A stretch of 64,000 nt of DNA from an uncultured Altererythrobacter sp. (GCA_913055875.1 CAJXJY010000005.1:62001-126000); one strand, 5' to 3'. Counted from the stretch's first letter, positions 1 through 8,880 are shown. Numbers and translations: made by a program. Notes: a model not told the origin generated them from the sequence alone.

Positions 1-1
1 G

Positions 2-262
2 CAGTTCAACGGAAGGCTGGTGTTCCGCAACGAGGACGAGAAGGCGCGCGCGCGCAAATGGGGGATCGAGGATCTCGACCGCATCTACAAGCTCGAGGAC
101 CTGGCGAGCGGCGATTGCATCTTCGCCGCCACCGGCGTGACCAGCGGCTCGCTGCTCGACGGGGTCAAGCGGCTGCGCGGCGGGGTGATGACGACGGACA
201 GCGTGGTGATGCGCGCCAGCTCGGGCACCGTGCGCTGGATCAAAGGCGAGCATCGGGTCTGA
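2..262 (+). CDS. glpX: Fructose-1,6-bisphosphatase class II, C-terminal part
   Basis: This is the last 86 residues of a class II fructose-1,6-bisphosphatase; the gene begins outside the window. GlpX removes the 1-phosphate of fructose 1,6-bisphosphate in gluconeogenesis. The visible tail has the family's conserved stretch 'FAATGVTSGSLL' followed by the sugar-phosphate loop region and ends in 'RWIKGEHRV'. Assignment rests on the recognisable tail only. A second, slightly diverged copy of the last 31 bases lies about 70 bases downstream, described as a separate repeat. Confidence 0.85.
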   Translation, partial: QFNGRLVFRNEDEKARARKWGIEDLDRIYKLEDLASGDCIFAATGVTSGSLLDGVKRLRGGVMTTDSVVMRASSGTVRWIKGEHRV

Positions 263-358
263 CGCGCGCGGAGAAGAACTGCCTTCTCCCCCAGCGCAAG
301 GGTCCTGCGCACATCGAGGAAAGACGCGCGCTGGATCAAGGGCGAGCATCGCATCTGA
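232..358 (+). repeat. Duplicated 3' end of glpX
   Basis: The last 31 bases of glpX (232-262) recur at 328-358 with three mismatches, including the stop codon. The second copy is not part of an open gene. It looks like a recombination scar in which a foreign or older glpX end was left behind, or a short tandem duplication that has diverged. Confidence 0.7.
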
Positions 359-434
359 GCGTGATCGTGCCCGCCCGGACGGGTTTGCGTGGACCGCCGA
401 ACCGGGGTCGATAAAAAACTTTGCCGCCACCGCC

Positions 435-902
435 TCAGTCGCCCTCGTACGGGTCGACGGGCCAGTGTGCCGTCCGCCGCATGACTCGCAAGAGCGTTGA
501 AATGTCGGGCTTTGTCCGGATGCCGGGCATCGCCCCGCGATAGACCACCGGCTGCACCAGCTCGCGTTCGAGCCGCGCCAGCAGCGTCGCAGTCGTCACC
601 TTCCGGAAATCCTCGCGCGGCGCCTCGGCGCGTTCCCACCCGGGCAGCGACAGCACCCGGTCCCAGGTATGCGCGAAGCTCTCCGCCTCCTCGCGCTCGC
701 GCAGGCGATAGGCGCTCGCCCGGCTCATCCCGACCGCCTTGGCCGCGGCGGTGACCGAGCCGGTGACGTAGAGCTGGACCAGAAACGCGCATTGCCGCGC
801 CTCGCTCCACCCGTCGCGCCGCGAGCGCAGCGGGACGGGACGGAACCAGCCGGGACGGCGGCGGAGGGTATGCGCGGGGGCGCGGGTGGTGTTTGTGGCC
901 AT
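435..902 (-). CDS. HTH protein resembling a small terminase subunit
   Basis: A 155-residue basic protein of no firmly recognised family. Residues about 30-75 form a helix-turn-helix of the type 'GSVTAAAKAVGMSRASAY' followed by 'RLRERE', which matches the HTH and 'YGLRERNEKF' pattern of the GTA small-terminase-like protein at 48717-49310. The C-terminal half contains 'TTATLLARLERELVQPVVY'. The ATG at 902 is preferred because the longer form (start 923) adds only seven residues. It stands alone, with no phage gene beside it. Function is unknown; DNA binding is inferred. Confidence 0.7.
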   Translation of the reverse strand: MATNTTRAPAHTLRRRPGWFRPVPLRSRRDGWSEARQCAFLVQLYVTGSVTAAAKAVGMSRASAYRLREREEAESFAHTWDRVLSLPGWERAEAPREDFRKVTTATLLARLERELVQPVVYRGAMPGIRTKPDISTLLRVMRRTAHWPVDPYEGD

Positions 903-1065
903 CGCAAGGGTAGGCCACAACACGGGGCGTGTAGGAAAGTGTTTTTTGGCGGGCCGCTATGGGGCGGCTACTGCCGGTCCATATGCATGTCTGGAATTGA
1001 GTGGAAAGCGGACTGTCTGCTTTTAGGACGGGATTGTCGCAACCCGACCGTGACAACCGTTCAGA

Positions 1066-2208
1066 TTACGGGTTTGCTGGCGCATTTCGGACTTTCCAGT
1101 CTTCGTGAAGAAAGGCAGCAACGCGGAAACACACCGGATTGCCTTTATTGCTTAGTGTGATGATGGTCTCTCCTGTTGCCGCATACGTTCGAACATCGGT
1201 GCACTGCTCGTAAAGTTGCCCGCCATGGCCCCACCGAAGATCGCGAGGGAGATATTCCTTTCCATAATCCGTTGCGAAGAAACCGAGTCCAAAGCCGCCT
1301 GATGCGGGCGTAGTCGCCTCGTCGAAAATCGCCTTCGGAACGCCAAGTTCTCCTCGCTCAAGCGCTATCACGAAGCGCAGGATATCATCCGCTGAAAATA
1401 GCTGTCCGCCTGCCGGCCAGCCCCCGTCGAGTACGGTGAAACAGTTTGGCACCCGTTCATTGGCTACCGCAACATAGCTGATGGCTTGGCGGGAGTCGTC
1501 GATACGGCAGGGGTCGTTCGCGTGCGCGGCGTCCATCCCAGCGGGACGGAATATGTGGTTTTGCACGTAAGAACGGTAATCTTCACCAGAAAGGACTTCT
1601 ACTACTCGGCCAAGCAGCATCAGGCCGTGGTTGCTGTATTCCTGTTTCGTGCCGGGCGGATGTGTCGGATCGCGGTCTGCGTAAAGTGCAACGATGTCGG
1701 ATACGCTCGGCTCGCTGCCACGCCAATAAAGACAATCCGGGTAAAAAAGAGCGTTGGTTTCTCCGGCACCTGCGGTGTGCGTTAAAAGCTGATAGATCGT
1801 CGCATTTCGCATCGCTGCGTTTGGATAGTCTGTGAGGATGTCTCCGATTCTATTCTGTAACGACAGCTTGCCTTGCGCGATCTGTTGCAAGATTGCCGTC
1901 GCCGTGAACATCTTCCCCGCGGAGGCCAGGTCAAACCGTGTATCCAGCGTAAGCGGGTCACCCGTCTTTTCGTCTCGATCACCGTATGCGCGTGCGAAAA
2001 TCACTTCGCCGTCTCTGGCGACCAGAATCACTCCAGAAAATTGCGAAGTGGCAGCGACACCCCGTACGTATGCATCTAGTCGCGACAAGGCTTCGGGTGT
2101 TGCGGGAATTTCAACGTCTGGCACTTGAGCTCCCGAGGTCGTTGCGCCTGCTGTAGCGATCAACGCGAAACCGGCTAAGCCATGCTTCAAAGAATCAACG
2201 AGACCCAT
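1066..2208 (-). CDS. Serine hydrolase, beta-lactamase class C / EstB family
   Basis: A 380-residue exported serine hydrolase. It begins with a signal-like hydrophobic stretch (about residues 8-28) and has the class C motifs: 'SAGK' (SxxK nucleophile), 'EYSNHG' (YxN type) and 'HGG' near the C-terminus. Such proteins include esterases, D-aminopeptidases and beta-lactamases; the substrate cannot be told here. The gene is visibly less GC-rich than its neighbours and uses more A/T-ending codons, which suggests later arrival. It is divergent from prs and has no partner genes. Confidence 0.85.
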   Translation of the reverse strand: MGLVDSLKHGLAGFALIATAGATTSGAQVPDVEIPATPEALSRLDAYVRGVAATSQFSGVILVARDGEVIFARAYGDRDEKTGDPLTLDTRFDLASAGKMFTATAILQQIAQGKLSLQNRIGDILTDYPNAAMRNATIYQLLTHTAGAGETNALFYPDCLYWRGSEPSVSDIVALYADRDPTHPPGTKQEYSNHGLMLLGRVVEVLSGEDYRSYVQNHIFRPAGMDAAHANDPCRIDDSRQAISYVAVANERVPNCFTVLDGGWPAGGQLFSADDILRFVIALERGELGVPKAIFDEATTPASGGFGLGFFATDYGKEYLPRDLRWGHGGQLYEQCTDVRTYAATGETIITLSNKGNPVCFRVAAFLHEDWKVRNAPANP

Positions 2209-2535
2209 AATATTCGTCCTCTATAGCGCCTTCATCACAATCACATATCGTGGTTGGTAAAGACATCCCGAATTTCTTGTGAATGGGATTCAGCGCTGCG
2301 AGGGTCCGCTTTCGGCAGCGATCAGTTGGAGTTCCGATGCCTTAAAAGGGTTCGCTAGCGGCCGATAGTCGCTCGGCCCGAACCCAAAGCGCCGCCCCCT
2401 ATCCGCCCGCTCTGAGCCGTTAGCAGCACGCCCCGCACCACCACATCGGGGACATCGCCCGCCCGCAATGTTGCATCCCGCGTCCCCTGCGCTAAGCCCG
2501 CGGCAACCGATTCCCGCCAGCGAGGACCGCCTGCG
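2209..2535. other. Intergenic region between the serine hydrolase and prs
   Basis: A 327-base gap with no gene. It must hold the divergent promoters of the serine hydrolase and prs, but no clear -35/-10 pair is visible. The one clear structure is the hairpin at 2344-2385, described separately. Confidence 0.6.
2344..2385 (-). terminator. Hairpin with T-run on the minus strand
   Basis: Arms GGGTTCG (2348-2354) and CGAACCC (2379-2385) enclose a second pairing of GGCCGA (2360-2365) with TCGGCC (2373-2378). Read on the minus strand the stem is followed by TTTT, as in an intrinsic terminator. No minus-strand gene lies to its right, so it may guard the serine hydrolase against antisense transcription or be a relic. 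Confidence 0.45.
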
Positions 2536-3471
2536 ATGAAGATCATGTCCGGCAATTCGAACCTGCCGCTCGCGCGGGCGATCGCGGCCTATCTCGAAAT
2601 GCCGCTGGTCGATGCCGGGGTGCGGCGCTTCGCCGACGAGGAAATCTTCGTCGAGATCCACGAGAACGTGCGCGGCGAGGATGTCTTCCTGATCCAGCCG
2701 ACCAGCTTCCCCGCCAACGACAACCTGATGGAACTGCTGATCGGGATCGACGCGCTGCGGCGCGCTTCGGCCAGCCGGATCACCGCAGTGGTGCCCTATT
2801 TCGGCTATGCGCGGCAGGACCGCAAGCCCGGCCCGCGCACGCCGATCTCGGCCAAGCTGGTCGCCAATCTGATCACCGAGGCGGGCGCCGACCGGGTGCT
2901 CGCGGTCGACCTGCATGCCGGTCAGATCCAGGGCTTCTTCGATATCCCGACCGACAACCTCTACGCCGCTCCGGTGATGGCGGCCGATATCCAGGCGCGC
3001 TACGGCGACCGCGACCTGATGGTCGTCAGCCCCGATGTCGGCGGCGTGGTCCGCGCCCGCGCGCTCGCCAAGCGGCTCGACAACGCGCCGCTGGCGATCG
3101 TCGACAAGCGCCGCGACCGCCCCGGCGAGAGCGAGGTCATGAACATCATCGGCGACGTGAAGGGCCGGCATTGCATCCTGATCGACGACATCGTCGATTC
3201 GGGCGGCACGCTATGCAACGCCGCCGAGGCGCTGCTCGAACAGGGCGCTTCCTCGGTTGCCGCCTACATCACCCACGGCGTGCTGTCGGGCGGCGCGGTC
3301 GCGCGGGTCGACGGCTCGAAGCTGACCGAGCTGGTCATCACCGACACCATCCGCCCGACCGATGCGGCGAACGATTCGGAGCGCATCCGCATCCTCACCA
3401 TTGCCCCGCTGATCGGCGAGGCGGTGCGCCGCATCGCCGACGAGAGTTCGGTCTCCAGCCTGTTCGACTGA
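2536..3471 (+). CDS. prs: Ribose-phosphate pyrophosphokinase
   Basis: A 311-residue PRPP synthase, normal length for the bacterial enzyme. It makes phosphoribosyl pyrophosphate from ribose 5-phosphate and ATP for purine, pyrimidine, histidine and NAD synthesis. Visible motifs are the N-terminal 'GNSNLPLA' and 'RRFADEE', the flexible-loop and ATP-binding region '[11 protein letters not shown]', the metal-binding '[11 protein letters not shown]', and the PRPP-binding loop '[13 protein letters not shown]'. The ATG at 2536 gives the usual N-terminus. It stands alone, divergent from the serine hydrolase. Confidence 0.96.
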   Translation: MKIMSGNSNLPLARAIAAYLEMPLVDAGVRRFADEEIFVEIHENVRGEDVFLIQPTSFPANDNLMELLIGIDALRRASASRITAVVPYFGYARQDRKPGPRTPISAKLVANLITEAGADRVLAVDLHAGQIQGFFDIPTDNLYAAPVMAADIQARYGDRDLMVVSPDVGGVVRARALAKRLDNAPLAIVDKRRDRPGESEVMNIIGDVKGRHCILIDDIVDSGGTLCNAAEALLEQGASSVAAYITHGVLSGGAVARVDGSKLTELVITDTIRPTDAANDSERIRILTIAPLIGEAVRRIADESSVSSLFD

Positions 3472-3505
3472 GGCATAGCGCCGCATCCGGCGGCTTCGGA
3501 CAAAA

Positions 3506-4459
3506 TCAGCTCAGCCGCCACGGCCGTTTCGCGTCGGGCCCGAGCCGTTCGAGTTCCTCCAGCCGCCGCGCCTGGCGCTGTTCGAGCGTGATCGTCAGCA
3601 GCGGGCGCGGGCGCTTGCGGAATTCCTGCGGGGTGACGCCGAAAAAGGCGGCGAATTCGCGGATCAGGTGCGACTGGTCGAAATAGCGCAGCATCATCGC
3701 CTCCTCCTCGCCGTCGTCGGCCACGCCGCACAATTGCGCCGCCAGGTCGAGCGCGCGGGCGCGGCGCAGCACGCATTTGGGGGTGAGGCCGAAATCGCGC
3801 TTCACCACGCGCTCGAGCTTGCGCAGGCTGATATTCCGGCTGTCGGCGAAATCGGCCGGCGAAAGGCCCGGATCGGCGAAGGCGGCGAGTTCGAAGGCGG
3901 TCGAGATCGGGTCCGGCGGGCCGGGCTGCGTCCGCTCGACGAAGCGGCGCATGGCCTCCTCCAGCGCGTGGTTCCATTCCTCGGGCGAATGCGCGGCGGC
4001 GAAGATTTCGCGCGATTCGCCCTCGAGCAATCCGAACGGATCGGCGCGTTCGATCCGGTCGACGATCGCGTCCGCCCGGCGCCCGGTCAGCGCATGGAAC
4101 GCGCCTGCGCGCAGGCCGAACCCTGCCGACATGATGTTGCCGGTGCATGTGAGCGGCATGAACTTGGAATGCTGTCCGAACAGCAGCGGTTCGTCGGCAT
4201 AGGCACTCTGGCTGTCGGCGCTGCGGGCGGTCCAGCGTCCGTCGAACACCACGCGGACATAGACGAGATCGTTGCACATCCCGCACGCGATCGTCGTCTC
4301 GGGTCCGTTGGCGATTTTGGCCGATACCACCCGCGCCACCCACGGCGCGAGATCGGGAGCCGGGGCGCGATTCTCGGACAAGGGAGCCCCGTCGACCGAA
4401 ACGCCCGAAAGCGGCGCCGGCCCGTCGCTCCAACTGTCCGAATCGCCTTCCGCTCCCAC
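3506..4459 (-). CDS. AraC-family transcriptional regulator
   Basis: A protein of about 317 residues with a C-terminal AraC-type double HTH: 'SPADFADSRNISLRKLERVV' as the first helix pair and 'FDQSHLIREFAAFFGVTPQEF' as the second, the family's signature. The N-terminal half is a poorly conserved sensing domain. No ATG gives a clean start: a GTG at 4459 follows AGGA, a TTG lies at 4471, and an ATG at 4570 would overlap the divergent monophosphatase start. GTG 4459 is a best guess. It resembles the second AraC gene in the window (9389-10255) in general layout. Confidence 0.8.
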   Translation of the reverse strand: MGAEGDSDSWSDGPAPLSGVSVDGAPLSENRAPAPDLAPWVARVVSAKIANGPETTIACGMCNDLVYVRVVFDGRWTARSADSQSAYADEPLLFGQHSKFMPLTCTGNIMSAGFGLRAGAFHALTGRRADAIVDRIERADPFGLLEGESREIFAAAHSPEEWNHALEEAMRRFVERTQPGPPDPISTAFELAAFADPGLSPADFADSRNISLRKLERVVKRDFGLTPKCVLRRARALDLAAQLCGVADDGEEEAMMLRYFDQSHLIREFAAFFGVTPQEFRKRPRPLLTITLEQRQARRLEELERLGPDAKRPWRLS

Positions 4460-4568
4460 CCGTTCCTGCAACCCTATCCCGCTGTTTGCACTGTATAATC
4501 GCTCGCGATACGGCCGGGCAAGCGGTTCTGCGCTTGACCGGCGCGCGGCCAGTCCACATGGCACGGCC

Positions 4569-5342
4569 ATGCCGACCGATGCAGACGTCCAGCTCGCCAA
4601 CCGCCTCGCCGATGCCGCGGGGCAGGCTATCAGGGTGCTGTTCCGCGCCGAATACGAAGAAGAACGTAAGCCCGACATGACCTGGGTCACGCAGGCCGAC
4701 CGCGCGGCCGAGGCGGCGATGCGCGCGATCCTCGAGAGCGAGCGCGGCGGGGACGGGATCGTCGGCGAGGAATACGGCGATTCCAATCCCGGCGCGGCGC
4801 GGCAATGGGTGCTCGACCCGATCGACGGCACCACCAGCTTCATCGCCGGGCGGCCGATCTTCGGCACGCTGATCGCGCTGATGCAGGATGGCTGGCCGGT
4901 GCTGGGCGTGATCGACCAGCCGATCCTGAAGGAGCGCTGGGTCGGCGTGATCGGCCAGGGCACGATGTTCAACGGCAGGCCGACGCAGGTGGCGCCGTGC
5001 AAGGAGCTTTCCGACGCGGTGCTCGCCACCACCTCGCCGCACCAGTTCGCAGGCGACGATGTCGACGCCTTCATGGGCGTCGCCAAGGCCGTCGCCGAGC
5101 GCAAGATCGTCTATGGCGGCGACTGCTACAATTACGGCCTCGTTGCGAGCGGCCATGTCGATCTCGTGATCGAGGCGGGCCTCAAGCTCCACGATTATGC
5201 CTCGCTGGTGCCGGTGGTAGAAGGGGCGGGCGGGACGATGTCCGACTGGCAGGGCAATCCGCTCGATGCCGAGAGCGACGGCAGGGTCATCGCGCTCGGC
5301 GATCCGGCTCGTTTGGAAGATGTGCTGGAGGCGATGGGGTAG
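4569..5342 (+). CDS. Inositol monophosphatase family phosphatase, possibly histidinol-phosphatase
   Basis: A 257-residue Mg-dependent phosphatase of the IMPase superfamily. Motifs: 'GEEYG' (metal-binding Glu), 'WVLDPIDGTTSF' (the DPIDGT metal site) and 'GLKLHDYASLVPVVEGAGG' (C-terminal metal and substrate motif). Length and context fit the HisN-type histidinol-phosphatase common in alphaproteobacteria, but inositol-phosphatase activity cannot be excluded. A TATAAT at 4494-4499 upstream may be a -10 element, though no good -35 is seen. It is divergent from the AraC gene. Confidence 0.88.
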   Translation: MPTDADVQLANRLADAAGQAIRVLFRAEYEEERKPDMTWVTQADRAAEAAMRAILESERGGDGIVGEEYGDSNPGAARQWVLDPIDGTTSFIAGRPIFGTLIALMQDGWPVLGVIDQPILKERWVGVIGQGTMFNGRPTQVAPCKELSDAVLATTSPHQFAGDDVDAFMGVAKAVAERKIVYGGDCYNYGLVASGHVDLVIEAGLKLHDYASLVPVVEGAGGTMSDWQGNPLDAESDGRVIALGDPARLEDVLEAMG

Positions 5343-5411
5343 TTTCCGGCAGCGGTGGCCGCTCGAGGATTGCAGCTTGCAAAAGCGGGTCGGTCGAAGC
5401 ACCAGTTCGGG

Positions 5412-6191
5412 ATGATGCTGAAACGTCTGCATTCGCGCGCGATCGCGCTTATCTTGCTTGCGGCTCTGGGATTGGGGGCCTGCGATCGGTTGGCTGCGCA
5501 ATTGGGACCCACGCATCAATACGTCCTGCGGGTGGATGGCGAGGCTGTCGCGAAGGAGCCGGGCGACCGGCCCGCGACGGCGGCGCTCGTCGAGGAGAGC
5601 ATTCCCGTGCTGAACGCCCGTCTCGAAGCGATGGGCTTCACGGTCCTCGGAACCAGCAGGGTCGGTTCGGATCGGCTCGTAATCGATGTCGCCGGGACCG
5701 GCAGCCGGGAGGCAATCGAGCTGGCTGTCGGGCGGACCGGAAAACTCGAGTTCAAGCTGCTCGATATGAGCGCTCTGCCGAGGGACGTGATGGAGGGCTT
5801 CTCACCCCCCGGCAGCGTGATTCTTCGGATGACGGACGGATCGGGACCCGTTGCCGTACGGAAGCTTGGCGGCATCGACGGCGAGCACATCGTCGATGCG
5901 CGGTCGATATTCGATCCGAACACCAACCAACCCGCAATCGCCATTGGTTTCGACCGGGAGGGTGCGGAGAAGCTTGCGGCCCTGACGCGGGCAAATGTCG
6001 GGAGTCCGATGGCGATCATCGTCGACGACGAGGTTGTTTCCGCACCTATGATCCACGAACCGATCGTCGGCGGATCCTTGCAGCTGGCCGGAGGCTTCAC
6101 GGTCGAAAGCGCAGACCAATTCGCGATTATGCTGCGCTCGGGCGTACTGCCGGCGCGCTTCGAGATCATCGAGGAGCGCAGTCTCGATTAG
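5412..6191 (+). CDS. Lipoprotein with SecD P1-head-like domain
   Basis: A 259-residue predicted lipoprotein. The signal peptide ends in the lipobox 'LGLGACD'. The C-terminal 100 residues match the periplasmic P1 head of SecD: 'PAIAIGFDREGAEKLAALT', 'DDEVVSAPMI' and 'GGFTVESADQFA'. No membrane domain of SecD is present, so this is a free periplasmic head, not a translocon subunit. Start chosen at the double ATG at 5412/5415 just before the basic n-region. It follows the monophosphatase by about 70 bases in the same direction. Its role is unknown. Confidence 0.82.
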   Translation: MMLKRLHSRAIALILLAALGLGACDRLAAQLGPTHQYVLRVDGEAVAKEPGDRPATAALVEESIPVLNARLEAMGFTVLGTSRVGSDRLVIDVAGTGSREAIELAVGRTGKLEFKLLDMSALPRDVMEGFSPPGSVILRMTDGSGPVAVRKLGGIDGEHIVDARSIFDPNTNQPAIAIGFDREGAEKLAALTRANVGSPMAIIVDDEVVSAPMIHEPIVGGSLQLAGGFTVESADQFAIMLRSGVLPARFEIIEERSLD

Positions 6192-6228
6192 CCGGGCCGC
6201 GGGCTGTCGGCAGGGCCCGCAAGGGCGC

Positions 6229-8397
6229 TCAGAAGATGCCGAGGAATTTCTTCCTCTGCTTCTCCTCCTTCTCCTCGCTGTCCTTGCCGTCCTCCGATTT
6301 CGCGGTGGTGCCGCGGCCGACATCGTCGCGCGGTTCGCCGTCCTCGGTTCGCTGCGCCTTGGCGCTCGCGCCGGCCAGCACCGGTCCGCAAGCGGCGGCC
6401 TTGGCATCGCCGGGATCGATGAAGGTGAGCAATCCAGCGACCGGCGTGGCGACCACGGCCAGGCCGATCCCGGCGCCGGCACGTCCCAGCAGCTCGCCGC
6501 TGATCGGGTCGACCGCGGGCTCGGCGAGATAGCCCCCGAGTCCGATCGGCGACTGGCCCGAGAACAGGCTGAAATCCTTGCCGTCGGCGCGCACGGCGAG
6601 ATCGAGCACTTCGTTCCTGAAGCTGAACCCGCCGCGCCCGAGGATCACGTTCTTCTTGGTGTCGATCAGGATCGGGTCGGCCGCCGCCACGCCTCCGCGC
6701 ACGGTGAAGGCGACGAGCCCGCAATTGACCTCGATCGGCTCCTTCTCCTCGTCTTCGAACATCAGCTGGACGAACGTGCCGAGGTCGAGTTCGGCGAGCT
6801 GTGCGTTCTGCGCCCACAAGGTACCCTGCGGAATGATCACCGCGATCCGTCCGCGCCCGTTGCCGAGCATTTCGCGGATGCTGTCGCCGACGCCGCGCAT
6901 CTGGGCGCGCGCCGACATCGTTCCGGTGGTGCCGCTCTCCTGCACCCCGAAACGAGTCAGCAGGCGGCCCATATTGGTCGGTGACAGGCGGATGTCGAAA
7001 TTGCTCTTCACCGGCGCGCCGGTCGCGTCGATGGTGGCGTTGCCGCTGAAGCCGCCGCCGGCGAGGTTCATCCTGACCGGGTTCAACTGCAGCACGCCCT
7101 GCTTGAGATCGGCCACCAGCGACACGTCGGACACGGGGAAATGGCGGTTCTTCACCGTCCCGATGGCGTATTCGATATGCGCGTCGAATTGCCGGATCGC
7201 GTCGACCCGCAACTCGCCGTCGGGGAGCAGACGCGGGCGGCCGTTGACGCTGCGCGTCAGCCCCTGCGCGGCGACGCGGTCGGGGTCGTAACCGAAGGCC
7301 GGGCCGAGATCGACCGCGTCGACCGAATTGCTGCGCAGATCGGCGCGGATATCGATCCGCCCATCGGGCATGCCGACCGTCACCGACCCGGCGAGGTCGC
7401 TGTTGCCGACCGTTCCCTCGAGATCGGTAATACGCCATTCCGCGTCGGCATAGGTCACGTTCGAGCGCAGATCGTAGGTGCGGCTGGCCGGCACGGCGAC
7501 GCCGATGAAATCGAACAGCAGCGCCATGTTCGGGCCGCGCGTGCGCGCCGCAAGATCCGCGCCTTCGATCTCGGTTGCGCCCGGCAGCGTGCCATAGACA
7601 TCGACCCTGGTCGCCCCGGCCTGCAGGTTGAGCGCCAGCTTGTTGCGTCCGCCCGCCACGGTCTCGTTCGGCGACATCAGGCTCCCCGAAAGGGTGAACG
7701 GGCGCCCCTGCGTCGAACCCGAGCCGGAAAAGCGGATGTCGTCGGCGAATGCGGTATCCTCCGCAGCGACCGTGTCGATCCCGATCTCGGCCAGCAGCTC
7801 CATCACCGGGTCGCGATAGGCGATTTGGGTCCCTTCGACGCGCGCCCGCTTGATCCGCGGGAGCGTGAATTCGGCGTCGGGGTCTTCCTCGCCGAAGGTC
7901 CAGTTGTTGAGCGTGCGGTCGTCGTTCCAGCGCAGGTCGGCGCTGGCACCTTCGAGCGTGAGCCGGTGCACCCGAACCGGGCCCCAGACCAGCGAGAAGG
8001 GTGAAATTCGCGTGTCGATCAGCTTCGCATCGAACATCGCCGGCGCGTCCTCGCCTGCCCATTCGGTGTTGGCCAGGGTCAGGTCCTCGGCGACGAACTT
8101 GAGCGAGAAGGGCGCGAAATAGAGCTGGAAATCGCCGCCGACCTCGACTTCGCGCTCGAGCGAGGAAGAGGCGATGCTCTCGAACGGCCGCTCGAGAAAC
8201 CGCCCCTTGGTGACGAACAGCACCAGCCAGATCGCAAACAGCACCAGCAGGACGATGGCGACGGCGCGAAGCGCAATGCGCGCCGGGCGCGGGCGAGCGG
8301 CAAGCCAGTGCGGCGTCCACACCCGGCGCGCCGTGTCTCGCGTAAACGCCCGGCGCATGTATCCGCGCGAGCGCGCCCAGGTTGCCGACATGTCCAT
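6229..8397 (-). CDS. AsmA family protein
   Basis: A 722-residue AsmA/TamB-like inner-membrane protein. A single membrane segment lies at about residues 41-62, after a basic cytoplasmic N-terminus; the rest is a long periplasmic beta-rich region with the repeating pattern 'LTLEGASADL', 'VTVGMPDGRI', 'GTMSARAQMRGVG' typical of AsmA. The family is linked to phospholipid transport and outer-membrane assembly. The C-terminus is charged and low-complexity (EDGKDSEEKEEKQRKK). It is divergent from rpmI and has no operon partner. Confidence 0.88.
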   Translation of the reverse strand: MDMSATWARSRGYMRRAFTRDTARRVWTPHWLAARPRPARIALRAVAIVLLVLFAIWLVLFVTKGRFLERPFESIASSSLEREVEVGGDFQLYFAPFSLKFVAEDLTLANTEWAGEDAPAMFDAKLIDTRISPFSLVWGPVRVHRLTLEGASADLRWNDDRTLNNWTFGEEDPDAEFTLPRIKRARVEGTQIAYRDPVMELLAEIGIDTVAAEDTAFADDIRFSGSGSTQGRPFTLSGSLMSPNETVAGGRNKLALNLQAGATRVDVYGTLPGATEIEGADLAARTRGPNMALLFDFIGVAVPASRTYDLRSNVTYADAEWRITDLEGTVGNSDLAGSVTVGMPDGRIDIRADLRSNSVDAVDLGPAFGYDPDRVAAQGLTRSVNGRPRLLPDGELRVDAIRQFDAHIEYAIGTVKNRHFPVSDVSLVADLKQGVLQLNPVRMNLAGGGFSGNATIDATGAPVKSNFDIRLSPTNMGRLLTRFGVQESGTTGTMSARAQMRGVGDSIREMLGNGRGRIAVIIPQGTLWAQNAQLAELDLGTFVQLMFEDEEKEPIEVNCGLVAFTVRGGVAAADPILIDTKKNVILGRGGFSFRNEVLDLAVRADGKDFSLFSGQSPIGLGGYLAEPAVDPISGELLGRAGAGIGLAVVATPVAGLLTFIDPGDAKAAACGPVLAGASAKAQRTEDGEPRDDVGRGTTAKSEDGKDSEEKEEKQRKKFLGIF

Positions 8398-8580
8398 GGG
8401 ACTGGAAACACTCGGTTATGCCGCGCAGTTCCCCGGCGCGCGCCACCAAGCCCTTTCCCCGCTTGCATTTTCGCCGAAAAGCGCTAGATGCGCGCCCTTC
8501 ACTGACACGTGATTATCTGCCTGCCTGGCCGAAAGGGCTGCCAGGGCCGGTTCGGACGTGTCTCTGCAAAGGAGATGAAA

Positions 8581-8784
8581 ATGCCCAAGCTGAAGACCAA
8601 GAGCGGTGTGAAGAAACGCTTCAAGATCACCGCCAACGGCAAGGTCAAGCACGGTGTCGCGGGCAAGCGCCACCGCCTGATCAGCCACAATGCGAAGTAT
8701 ATCCGCCAGAACCGCGGCACCACCGTGCTGTCCGAAGCCGACAGCAAGACGGTGAAGAAGTGGGCGCCCTACGGGCTTGATTGA
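8581..8784 (+). CDS. rpmI: 50S ribosomal protein L35
   Basis: A 67-residue basic protein with the L35 signature '[13 protein letters not shown]' and '[10 protein letters not shown]'. It is a structural protein of the large ribosomal subunit. The ATG at 8581 follows 'AAAGGAGATGAAA', a good ribosome-binding site. The usual upstream partner infC is absent here; an AsmA gene reading away takes that place. The leader (8510-8580) can fold a small stem around CCTGGC and GCCAGG, but an L20-type autoregulatory site cannot be shown by eye. Confidence 0.96.
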   Translation: MPKLKTKSGVKKRFKITANGKVKHGVAGKRHRLISHNAKYIRQNRGTTVLSEADSKTVKKWAPYGLD

Positions 8785-8800
8785 TTTCGCTTAGAGCCAT

Positions 8801-8880
8801 GGCCACCCGCTCCCTCCGCCCTTCCACCCGGATTGTATCCCGGTAGGCTCCGGGTGGAAGGGCGGAGGGAGCGGGTGGCC
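8801..8880. repeat. Perfect 32-bp inverted repeat between rpmI and rplT
   Basis: Positions 8801-8832 and 8849-8880 are exact reverse complements over 32 bases, separated by a 16-base loop. The stem begins with GGCCACCCGC and is pyrimidine-rich on the left arm. It lies wholly in the short rpmI-rplT gap, so it is transcribed within a ribosomal-protein operon. There is no T-run after it, so it is not a standard terminator. Its form is that of a palindromic intergenic element. Confidence 0.95.

Noticed and set aside
2209-2535. tRNA gene or riboswitch upstream of prs
   Set aside because: The hairpin there lacks a cloverleaf and conserved T-loop, and no known ligand-binding consensus is visible.
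3264-5519. 751-residue minus-strand open frame across prs, the AraC gene and the monophosphatase
   Set aside because: It overlaps three recognised genes out of frame and shows no family similarity.
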